Assembly: GCA_018715425.1 (NCBI GenBank)
Contig: DVLR01000097.1
Span: forward strand, 1-18,169
Direction of reading: 5' to 3'
Length of the DNA stretch: 18,169 nucleotides
From: Candidatus Merdenecus merdavium
GTDB lineage: Bacteria > Bacillota > Clostridia > Lachnospirales > Lachnospiraceae
Below the pieces are notes generated by a model that saw only the letters and a list, made by a program, of their open reading frames with translations, did not search any database and was not told where the DNA came from. Shown piece by piece: positions 1 to 6,112 of this stretch. The first letter of the stretch is position 1. Each line of letters begins with the position of its first letter. Made by a program: the position numbers and the translations under genes.

Positions 1-311
1 TTTATCATTTTCTTAACACTGTTATTATCCTCTCTGTCATTGTTCCAGTTATCCAGCATTTTATCAATGACACTTTTTCTTGCTTCCAATTCTTCTGCAA
101 GATATTCTTTAAGTTCATTATATTTAGAAAATCCTATTTTCTTAGAAAATCTCAACACTGTTGCATCACTGACATTGAGCTCTTTTCCAAGGTCTAAGGA
201 AGTCATCATGATAACTTTTTTAGGGTTACCACAGATATATTCTGCTATTTGTTTTTCAGCTTTAGTCAGGTTATTATAGTTTTTCCTGTACAGCTTTGCA
301 ATTCCAGTCAT
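1..311 (-). CDS. MurR/RpiR family transcriptional regulator, N-terminal part (cut by window edge)
   Basis: The minus-strand reading begins MTGIAKLYRKNYNNLTKAEK and runs off the window after about 103 codons. The N-terminal HTH_6 pattern of RpiR regulators is visible: LTKAEKQIAEYI, then a helix-turn-helix around LGKELNVSDATVLRFSKKIGF, followed by a KYNELKEYL segment. Family members normally continue with a SIS sugar-phosphate-binding domain, which is outside the window. The ATG at 311 is preceded by GTGAGG at good spacing. It lies downstream of, and in the same direction as, the antiporter-amidohydrolase-DMT operon, so it could regulate that operon. The ligand cannot be told from the DNA-binding half. 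The family call is confident and the target is inference. Confidence 0.88.
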   Translation of the reverse strand, partial: MTGIAKLYRKNYNNLTKAEKQIAEYICGNPKKVIMMTSLDLGKELNVSDATVLRFSKKIGFSKYNELKEYLAEELEARKSVIDKMLDNWNNDREDNNSVKKMI

Positions 312-339
312 GAATCATACCTCACGTTTCTTTTCTTTT

Positions 340-368
340 ATCATAAAATAATTTAATAATAAAAGCAA
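340..368 (-). promoter_or_regulatory. sigma70-type promoter of the RpiR-family regulator
   Basis: On the minus strand TTGCTT (368-363) and TATGAT (345-340) are separated by 17 bases, and the regulator's ATG follows at 311. This suggests the regulator can be transcribed independently of the upstream transporter genes. It is assigned from consensus match only. Confidence 0.5.
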
Positions 369-377
369 GGAATATTT

Positions 378-1220
378 CTAGACATTCATGCATATAAGAG
401 CTGAAATGATGATACCTGTTCCCACATACTGACGCATTGTGAGCTTTTCTTTAAAGAAAAGAAAATTCACAAGATTGACTAAAAGTATAACCGAAATACT
501 GTATGCTGGAAATACCAGATAAGCAGGAAGCACAGCTACAGCTTTTAGTTGAGCCAGAGTAGTAATCTGATTGGGAATACCTATAAAGAAACCAATAAGT
601 ATCTCTTTTTTACTCAGATTTTTAATACTTTTGATGCTAAGTATAAGGCTGAATATAAAGGAAAAAACAAAAGTATAGAAAATAAAATGACCCTGTAAAT
701 TTGAATTTCCATAATATCCATATATCTTTGCTAAAGTGTCTACCATACCTCCAGCCATAAAAAGAGCTATAAGAAGTAAGGGAGAAACCTTGCTTTTTTC
801 ATCTTTCTTATCTTTTTTGTTGATGTAATAGATAGAAAAGATGGCTAAAATACATCCAATTATCTGCATTTGATTAGGATATTCCTTAAACAGTATGACA
901 GATACAAGGATAGGGATAAGGAGCCCCAGTCTGTTGTATGTAGTAGTGAGAGGAGCTCCATTTTTCTTCATATTTACCTGCATAAGATAAAGACAGGTAA
1001 TGTATAAAACGGCATTTATCACTGCAAGGAAAAGTGTATATTTGTAATCTCCATCAAAAGAGAATATACTTTCCTTTCTAATAACAAAATATGCCAATAT
1101 ACCTCCAAAAAGATAGTTAAAAGTATTTACATTAAAACGATTGCTTTTTTCCTTTTCTGACAATCTTATAATAAAAGTCATAAAGGTATTTGATAAAACT
1201 GCTATGATCAGATACAGCAT
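378..1220 (-). CDS. EamA/DMT-superfamily membrane transporter
   Basis: The 280-residue protein is almost entirely hydrophobic, with roughly ten predicted membrane segments in two similar halves separated by a lysine-rich loop near residues 133-145 (NKKDKKDEKSK). This is the layout of drug/metabolite (EamA-type) transporters of the inner membrane. The ATG at 1220 has GAGGAAGTGA upstream and starts 21 bases after the amidohydrolase stop, so the two genes are probably co-transcribed. Members export or import amino acids, nucleotides or other small metabolites. The substrate cannot be read from sequence, but the neighbour suggests the substrate or product of the amidohydrolase. The length is normal for the family. 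Confidence 0.82.
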   Translation of the reverse strand: MLYLIIAVLSNTFMTFIIRLSEKEKSNRFNVNTFNYLFGGILAYFVIRKESIFSFDGDYKYTLFLAVINAVLYITCLYLMQVNMKKNGAPLTTTYNRLGLLIPILVSVILFKEYPNQMQIIGCILAIFSIYYINKKDKKDEKSKVSPLLLIALFMAGGMVDTLAKIYGYYGNSNLQGHFIFYTFVFSFIFSLILSIKSIKNLSKKEILIGFFIGIPNQITTLAQLKAVAVLPAYLVFPAYSISVILLVNLVNFLFFKEKLTMRQYVGTGIIISALICMNV

Positions 1221-1241
1221 CTATTCACTTCCTCGACTTCC

Positions 1242-2912
1242 CTATCTTTGATAGATGATTTTTCCATCAAGCATAGTGAAATCAACTTTGATATTTTTTA
1301 TCTCTTCATCTGGCACCTGAGAAAGATTTCTGTCAATGATAACAAGATCTGCCAGTTTGTCAGCTTCGATACTTCCTTTGAAGTTCTCTTCTCCATTGAG
1401 TACAGCACCGTTATATGTCATCATTCTCAAAGCTTCAGCTTTATTTATTTTTTCTTCATCTCCAAGAGAATAACCTCTAGAACCTTTTCTAGTTACAGCT
1501 GCATACATATTTATAAATGGATTCAAATTTGAACAAGGCATATCAGTAGTAAGAGAAACTACAATTCCATTATTCTTGTAAGTTTTTAATGGAGTAAAAC
1601 TTGTCTGTTTATCTCTAGGGAGCAGAGAATCATAACCATCTGCTTCTACATATATAAAACTTGCCTGAGCAGCTACCATTATTCCTACTTCACTCATTTT
1701 TTTAAGAGTTTCTTCACTTGGGTAATAAGCGTGAATTATAGAGTGCTGATGTTTTCTAGGGTTAGCTTTAACAGCTTTGTAGATAGCATCTACAGCTTTA
1801 TCTATAGCAACGTCTCCCATTACATGAATACCTATATCCCATCCAGAATCATGAGCTGACTTTATATATTCATCAAGTTTAGTGATATCCAATCTCAATG
1901 GAAATTCTCTCAATGAATCCTCCCCTTTGTAATTCCAAGATTTTAGAGCTGTCATAGATGTAAGCCCTCCATCTATTGCCATTTTTAATGAAGAGTAACG
2001 TATCCAGTCATTTCCGTAACCAGATGAGAAATCGTAATCATTAAGAAGTTGATCCAGCTCTTTTTCATTTTGCTGCAACGTGAAACCATGCCAGTTAGGC
2101 ATAAGATTTATTCTGCATCTAAGTTCATTTTTCTTTAATAAATCATGATAGGCTTTGCATACACCAGAACTTACTCCTGGTTCTGTTATACTTGTAATTC
2201 CATATTTATTGTATTCCTTTATTGCAAGAGCTATAGATTTTTCTAATACAGGAATAGATGGTTCACCTTCTCCTGCTCCGAAATCGTCACTTCCAAAAGG
2301 TCCAGGCATAACTTTTCTTACTAAAAGGACAGCATTTCCATGAAGAACACCAGTGGGTTCTCCATTTTCATCTTTTTCTATATGTCCTTTTGGAGGATCA
2401 ACAGTATCTTTATTGATACCAGCCAACTCCAATGCTTTGGAGTTTACTGAACATGCACCAAATATTCTTTCTAATACAACTGCATTATGAGGAGAGGAAG
2501 CATCTAAATCATAACGATTTGGAGCTCTATTTTCTTCAAATTGAGATTCTATCCAGCTTCCTCCTTGTATCCATGTTCCTTCTGGAACTTCATTTATTCT
2601 TTCTATGATTTTTTCCTGAAGCATTTTCATGCTGTCAATACCGAAAAGTACTATTCCCTCAAGCATTAAACCAGTTTCCCATGCATGATTGTGAGCATCA
2701 TTAATACCTGGGATAAGACTTCTTCCCTTTAAATCTATCAATACAGTTTTGCCAGTTTTCATAGCCATTATTTCATCATTACTTCCAACAGCGGCTATTT
2801 TATTTCCTGATACAGCAGCAGCTTCATAAATATTATCTTCTGCATCTACTGTATGAACATTTCCATTATAGAAGATATAGTCTGGAAAATATATTTTCGA
2901 TTTATTCATCAT
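1242..2912 (-). CDS. amidohydrolase family protein (YtcJ-like, Amidohydro_3)
   Basis: This 556-residue metal-dependent hydrolase has the Amidohydro_3 layout. The HxH metal motif is in NDAHNHAW (H74, H76), with KMAIDGG (310-316), GIHVMGDVAID (His363) and HSIIHAYY (His391, His394) in the barrel. The late aspartate is in SLTTDMPCSN (Asp457). The C-terminal LADLVIID is the usual small beta domain that completes the fold. No signal peptide is seen, so it is cytoplasmic. YtcJ-like enzymes hydrolyse C-N bonds of cyclic or acyclic amides, and the natural substrate of most is unknown. The start ATGATG overlaps the antiporter stop by four bases (ATGA), with GGAGGA inside the end of that gene, showing translational coupling. 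A substrate cannot be assigned. Confidence 0.88.
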   Translation of the reverse strand: MMNKSKIYFPDYIFYNGNVHTVDAEDNIYEAAAVSGNKIAAVGSNDEIMAMKTGKTVLIDLKGRSLIPGINDAHNHAWETGLMLEGIVLFGIDSMKMLQEKIIERINEVPEGTWIQGGSWIESQFEENRAPNRYDLDASSPHNAVVLERIFGACSVNSKALELAGINKDTVDPPKGHIEKDENGEPTGVLHGNAVLLVRKVMPGPFGSDDFGAGEGEPSIPVLEKSIALAIKEYNKYGITSITEPGVSSGVCKAYHDLLKKNELRCRINLMPNWHGFTLQQNEKELDQLLNDYDFSSGYGNDWIRYSSLKMAIDGGLTSMTALKSWNYKGEDSLREFPLRLDITKLDEYIKSAHDSGWDIGIHVMGDVAIDKAVDAIYKAVKANPRKHQHSIIHAYYPSEETLKKMSEVGIMVAAQASFIYVEADGYDSLLPRDKQTSFTPLKTYKNNGIVVSLTTDMPCSNLNPFINMYAAVTRKGSRGYSLGDEEKINKAEALRMMTYNGAVLNGEENFKGSIEADKLADLVIIDRNLSQVPDEEIKNIKVDFTMLDGKIIYQR

Positions 2913-4456
2913 TGTACTCCTCCTAAAATTTTACCATTTCTTTTTTCAGCTATCTTAGAGAATATGAAGAGAGCTGTTACTATTGATATTGCTGTAACTA
3001 TAAGTCCAAGTATTGGAGAGATAAGTCCTCCTACTAGGAAACCTATGATTGAAGATATTCCAACAGTCATACTGTAAGGAAGCTGTGTTTTTACATGCTC
3101 TACATGGTCAGAACCAGCTGCTGTAGATGCAAGTATAGTTGTATCTGATATAGGAGAACAGTGATCTCCAAATACTCCCCCGCTCAAAGAAGCCCCTATC
3201 ATAAGTTCCATTGGTACTCCAAATGTATGGGCTATTGGAAGAGATATCGGCATAATTATAGCCCATACACCCCAAGAACTTCCAGTAGAGAATCCAACGA
3301 AAGCTCCAACTACAAACAGGAATGCAGGCATAAGACCAGCAGCTATATTGTAGTGTGCAACTATATTTATTAAATAACCTTTAAGATTCATAACCCCTGT
3401 CAATGAACCAATAGACCATGCTAATACTAAAATAATTGGAATGTCAGAGTTTAAAGCAATTCCTTTACAGAACATAGGAACAATGTCACCATATTTAAAT
3501 ATTTTAGATTTTGCACCCATTATTCCAGCAGCTATCGAAGCAACTAAGAACCCAGTAGTGATAGAAAGAGATATATTTGAATTAACAAAAGCCCCTCCTA
3601 TACCATTTTCACCAGCTTTTCCAGTCCATAATATCATAGCTATCAATGTAGCAAATAATGCAAGAAGTGGAATAACGAAACTAGTCAGTGTTATATTTGA
3701 ATCTTTAAATAAAGTCTCTTCATCAAGATCATATTTTCCCATAGGGTTATCTGTTTCTCCTATAAGCTCTCCAGTTTCAATAGCTCTCTTTTCAGCTTTA
3801 TACATAGGTCCTATATCCAAATTAAATATGATAACAAAGAACAAAGCAAGCATACCAAACATAGCATAGAAATTGTATGGTATAGATTTCAGATATGTAG
3901 TCCAAGGATTATCAGTTATCCCCAGCATAGCAAACTGAGTAGCTATTAATCCAATAGCATAAGTACTGTAGCTTGTAATTGGAGAAAGTGTTGCAAATGG
4001 ACACCCCATAACGTCACATATGTATGCAAGCTTTACTCTTGATATTCTAAGTCTTTCAGTAATTGGTCTCATGATAGCTCCAAGTGTAAGAGTTGGCTCT
4101 GTAAAAATAAAAGCAAATGCTGCAAAATAAGCTGTAAGCTGAGCACCTTTTCTTGTTTTTACTCTCTTAGAAGCATAATCCCCAAATGCTTTAGCTGCAC
4201 CAGAAACTTTTATAAGATATACAAATCCCCCACAAGAAACAATAAGCATTATCATTCCTGCATTCCAGCTGTTCCCAATCAGCGGAATAAAAAAATCAGA
4301 AATCATTTTTGGAAATCCAATTATTGGGTTCCAATCAGAGATGATTGTAGTACCGATCCACAGACCTAAAAAAAGTGAAAAAACTGTTTGTTTTGTCACC
4401 AATGCCAGTATAATAGCTACCAGCGGTGGGATGACAGATAAAATTCCGTACTCCAT
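2909..4456 (-). CDS. nhaC: NhaC family Na+/H+ antiporter
   Basis: This 515-residue polytopic membrane protein is of normal length for NhaC. It starts MEYGILSVIPPLVAIILALV. In its C-terminal half it carries the family's conserved block, STGSSWGVWAIIMP followed by GDHCSPISDTTILASTAAGSDH and HVKTQLPY. NhaC proteins exchange Na+ for H+, and some relatives couple Na+ or H+ to organic acids. The ATG at 4456 is preceded by AAGGAGGGC. It is the first gene of the minus-strand operon and ends overlapping the amidohydrolase start. Pairing with an amidohydrolase and a DMT transporter suggests uptake or exchange of the hydrolase's substrate rather than simple pH control. That is inference from context. 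Confidence 0.88.
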   Translation of the reverse strand: MEYGILSVIPPLVAIILALVTKQTVFSLFLGLWIGTTIISDWNPIIGFPKMISDFFIPLIGNSWNAGMIMLIVSCGGFVYLIKVSGAAKAFGDYASKRVKTRKGAQLTAYFAAFAFIFTEPTLTLGAIMRPITERLRISRVKLAYICDVMGCPFATLSPITSYSTYAIGLIATQFAMLGITDNPWTTYLKSIPYNFYAMFGMLALFFVIIFNLDIGPMYKAEKRAIETGELIGETDNPMGKYDLDEETLFKDSNITLTSFVIPLLALFATLIAMILWTGKAGENGIGGAFVNSNISLSITTGFLVASIAAGIMGAKSKIFKYGDIVPMFCKGIALNSDIPIILVLAWSIGSLTGVMNLKGYLINIVAHYNIAAGLMPAFLFVVGAFVGFSTGSSWGVWAIIMPISLPIAHTFGVPMELMIGASLSGGVFGDHCSPISDTTILASTAAGSDHVEHVKTQLPYSMTVGISSIIGFLVGGLISPILGLIVTAISIVTALFIFSKIAEKRNGKILGGVQ

Positions 4457-4502
4457 AATTTTGCCCTCCTTGATCTTAGATAAAAGTTATTAAAATTTAA
4501 CC

Positions 4503-4549
4503 AATGTAGTCGTTACTATATTTATAATTTAAAAATGTAGTAAAGTCAA
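4503..4549 (-). promoter_or_regulatory. sigma70-type promoter of the nhaC operon with paired direct repeats
   Basis: The minus strand has TTGACT (4549-4544), a 17-base spacer and TATAAA (4526-4521), giving a near-consensus promoter whose transcript would start about 60 bases ahead of nhaC. The octamer ACTACATT (minus strand) occurs at 4541-4534, between the -35 and -10, and again at 4510-4503 just downstream. The copies are 31 bases apart, close to three helical turns. This spacing fits a regulator binding two sites on one DNA face, possibly the nearby RpiR protein. The promoter is well supported and the operator is speculative. Confidence 0.6.
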
Positions 4550-4665
4550 GATAAATTTTTTTTAAAGTTTGTAAGAAAAACTTTTTTTTAAGATAATTAT
4601 ATAAAAAAAATAGAATGAAAGAGGATTAATAATATAAATAAAAATTTTAGATAATATATAAAAAA

Positions 4666-4694
4666 TTGTAAATATTTGATTGATCTGCTACAAT
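4666..4694 (+). promoter_or_regulatory. sigma70-type promoter for the leader ORF and acetyltransferase
   Basis: TTGTAA (4666-4671) and TACAAT (4689-4694) are exactly 17 bases apart, about 40 bases ahead of the AAGGGGGAA ribosome binding site at 4720-4728. The remaining sequence between 4550 and 4665 is A/T tracts with nothing else recognisable. Confidence 0.55.
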
Positions 4695-4733
4695 TTAATA
4701 AGATAAAAGTTGTAAGAAAAAGGGGGAATTATT

Positions 4734-4814
4734 ATGAAAATAAAAAAAATAGATAGAAAATCATATATATTTTTGGAAAAAATTAGATTAAATCAGGAGG
4801 AGTTAAATGAGTGA
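4734..4814 (+). CDS. 26-codon leader ORF coupled to the acetyltransferase
   Basis: The ATG at 4734 follows a strong purine-rich ribosome binding site (AAGGGGGAA). It opens a 26-codon frame beginning MKIKKIDRKSYIFLEK and ending LNE. Its last codons contain the AGGAGG site of the acetyltransferase, and its stop lies eight bases into that gene (ATGAGTGA). This arrangement is typical of translational coupling. The peptide is lysine-rich and matches no family that I recognise. It could be a true small protein, a coupling leader, or the degenerate start of a second acetyltransferase-like reading frame. The ORF is certain as sequence; that it is translated is inferred from the ribosome binding site. 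Confidence 0.45.
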   Translation: MKIKKIDRKSYIFLEKIRLNQEELNE

Positions 4815-5262
4815 ATCAAATCAAGTAATTACTTTAAGAGAAATCAATGAAGATAATTATGATGAATGTATTAAGTTGGAAGTTAATGAAGAACAGAGTG
4901 CTTTTGTTGCTTCAAATATCTATTCCATAACACAGGCATATATCTACAGGGAAACAGTTAAGTTATTTGGAATATATGCAGAAGAGATGCTTATAGGTTT
5001 TGTTATGCTTAATATGGAAAAAGATAAAGATGAGTATTGGATATGTCGTTTTATGGTAGATAGAAACTATCAAAAAAGAGGTTATGGAAAAAAAGCTATG
5101 AAAGAGATAATTGATTTTTTTAGAAAAGAAAAAATCAGAAAAATAAATCTATCTTTTGAACCAGAAAATATATTGGCTATGAAGCTGTACTCAGCCTGTG
5201 GATTTAAAGAGACAGGAGAAATGGATGAAGATGGAGAAATCATAATGGAAATGAGAATCTAA
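4807..5262 (+). CDS. GNAT family N-acetyltransferase, spermine/spermidine type (Blt/PaiA-like)
   Basis: This 151-residue protein has the standard GNAT length and order. The N-terminal ITLREINEDNYDECIKL and EEQSAFVASNIYSITQAY resemble polyamine (spermine/spermidine) acetyltransferases. The acetyl-CoA-binding motif A is VDRNYQKRGYGKKAM (Q/RxxGxG), and motif B is around NILAMKLYSACGFKETG. It would transfer an acetyl group from acetyl-CoA to a primary amine in the cytoplasm; polyamine as substrate is inferred from similarity. AGGAGG precedes the ATG at 4807. It is divergent from the nhaC operon, has its own promoter, and is followed by a terminator. It appears to be the last intact host gene before the mobile element. 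Confidence 0.85.
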   Translation: MSESNQVITLREINEDNYDECIKLEVNEEQSAFVASNIYSITQAYIYRETVKLFGIYAEEMLIGFVMLNMEKDKDEYWICRFMVDRNYQKRGYGKKAMKEIIDFFRKEKIRKINLSFEPENILAMKLYSACGFKETGEMDEDGEIIMEMRI

Positions 5263-5270
5263 TAAATAAA

Positions 5271-5322
5271 AAGCTGATATAGAGTAATAAAAATTTATCT
5301 CATATCAGCTTCTTTTTATTTC
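5271..5322 (+). terminator. Rho-independent terminator after the acetyltransferase
   Basis: AAGCTGATAT (5271-5280) pairs with ATATCAGCTT (5302-5311), with GAG/CTC extending the stem after a one-base bulge. The stem is followed by a T-rich tract (TCTTTTTATTTC). It starts a few bases past the acetyltransferase stop. Confidence 0.85.
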
Positions 5323-5381
5323 TTAGGAAATTATAATTTGGTAAATTTACCATATTAGATATTTTAATTGAATAAATTTAA

Positions 5382-5552
5382 ATGCACATAGCTGAACAGC
5401 TAGAAGCAGGAACACCATTTCCAGAAAATTCAGCATATGAATCATATGAGGAGTGGCAGAGAAGTGCAGAAAAAGAGATTAAGTCTTATCACACTATGGT
5501 ATCAAAAGAAATTTTTTCCCCATTAAAAAAAGAAAAAAAATCCTCAGCATAA
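5382..5552 (+). pseudogene. 56-codon gene remnant at the host-element junction
   Basis: An open frame reads MHIAEQLEAGTPFPENSAYE and continues with an ordinary helical, charged composition to a TAA at 5550-5552, ending KKEKKSSA. There is no ribosome binding site, and stop codons lie immediately upstream in the same frame. It therefore looks like the C-terminal end of a larger protein whose 5' part is gone. I do not recognise the family. It ends about 18 bases before the left inverted-repeat arm, so it may be a gene damaged by an earlier insertion or deletion here. Between 5323 and 5381 I see only A/T-rich sequence. A real small gene is possible but less likely. Confidence 0.4.
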
Positions 5553-5569
5553 ATACGAGTAGTGATAAA

Positions 5570-5584
5570 GACAACTTGTGAACC
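5570..5584. repeat. left subterminal inverted-repeat arm
   Basis: GACAACTTGTGAACC is the reverse complement of the right-side copy at 18037-18051, with one mismatch in 15. It lies at the transition from host-like to element-like sequence, and is flanked by two copies of AATACGAG (5552-5559 and 5603-5610). It is probably a recombinase or accessory-protein site near the left end. Confidence 0.5.
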
Positions 5585-5611
5585 GAGGGTCAAAGCAAAC
5601 TGAATACGAGA

Positions 5612-5649
5612 AAAACAGCTATTGGTATTAAAATATCAGTAGCTGTTTT
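5612..5649. terminator. 17-bp hairpin at the left end of the element, possible terminator
   Basis: AAAACAGCTA (5612-5621) pairs with TAGCTGTTTT (5640-5649). The inner bases extend the stem to 17 pairs with two G-T wobbles around a TAAA loop. A/T runs at both outer edges allow termination on either strand. It would insulate the element from host transcription. A role in recombination cannot be excluded. Confidence 0.6.
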
Positions 5650-5683
5650 GGTGTGCTTCCATATTTGTAATCTCAAATTTGAA

Positions 5684-5712
5684 TTGTAAATCTTTAAACA
5701 TAGTGCTATAAT
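5684..5712 (+). promoter_or_regulatory. promoter of the XRE regulator with an overlapping palindrome
   Basis: TTGTAA (5684-5689) and a perfect TATAAT (5707-5712) are 17 bases apart, about 42 bases ahead of the regulator's start. The palindrome TCAAATTTGA (5673-5682) lies directly upstream of the -35, and a second TTGTAA lies at 5665-5670. A small repressor often binds such a site in its own promoter. The promoter is well supported and autoregulation is inferred. Confidence 0.6.
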
Positions 5713-5754
5713 GAAAAATATGGTAATAATATGCCGAAACAGCGAGGAAATAAA

Positions 5755-5976
5755 ATGAAAATAACTTATAAAAAACTTTGGAAGTTACTGATAGACCGAG
5801 ATATGATGAAGATGGATTTGCTAAAAGCGTCTAAGATTAGTACTGTATCTATGGCAAAACTGGGCAAAAATCAAAATGTCACTACCGATGTGCTACTCAA
5901 GATTTGCACCGCCTTGCACTGTGATATTTCAGATATTATGGAAGTAGTGGAAGATGATGAAGATAAGAAAGAATAA
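5755..5976 (+). CDS. Cro/CI (XRE) family helix-turn-helix regulator
   Basis: This 73-residue protein is one compact HTH domain. It starts MKITYKKLWKLLIDRDMMKM and continues with the recognition region LLKASKISTVSMAKLGKNQN. It ends VTTDVLLKICTALHCDISDIMEVVED, the signature C-terminal half of this small repressor class. I chose the ATG at 5755 because GAGG (5744-5747) sits seven bases ahead; the in-frame ATG at 5731 has no such site. It has its own promoter and is the first gene of the element, 136 bases ahead of the hhe gene. It may control the element backbone, the hhe cargo, or both, much as controller proteins restrain restriction genes. Family assignment is firm and target is inference. 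Confidence 0.88.
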   Translation: MKITYKKLWKLLIDRDMMKMDLLKASKISTVSMAKLGKNQNVTTDVLLKICTALHCDISDIMEVVEDDEDKKE

Positions 5977-6008
5977 TTTTTTTACTTTCTGATAGCATAG
6001 AACCGTTT

Positions 6009-6020
6009 AAATGCGAACAC
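6009..6020. repeat. AAATGCGAACAC motif shared with the right-end palindrome
   Basis: This 12-mer between the regulator and hhe recurs exactly at 18125-18136, and in reverse complement at 18107-18118, inside the right-end palindrome. It may be a scar where the hhe cargo joined the backbone, or a second binding site of the same protein. A chance match is not excluded. Confidence 0.4.
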
Positions 6021-6074
6021 AATCCAGACAAAAATTATTAAGGTTAAGCTTAAAATAGAATTTTAAAATGTAAG

Positions 6075-6091
6075 TGCGATGAGAAATCGCA
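6075..6091 (+). promoter_or_regulatory. small hairpin directly upstream of the hhe ribosome binding site
   Basis: TGCGAT (6075-6080) and ATCGCA (6086-6091) form a six-pair stem around GAGAA. It ends nine bases ahead of the strong GGAGG (6101-6105) of hhe. It is placed to influence translation or to act as an operator. The rest of 5977-6074 shows no convincing promoter, so hhe may be read through from the regulator's promoter. Confidence 0.35.
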
Positions 6092-6112
6092 TCACGATTT
6101 GGAGGAATTGAT

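Noticed and set aside
3441..3869. 142-codon plus-strand open frame within nhaC.
   Set aside because: It is a shadow of a strongly recognised membrane protein gene; the opposite frame stays open only because of codon bias.
5731..5754. Upstream in-frame ATG for the XRE regulator.
   Set aside because: There is no Shine-Dalgarno ahead of it, whereas GAGG sits seven bases before 5755 and the domain begins there.
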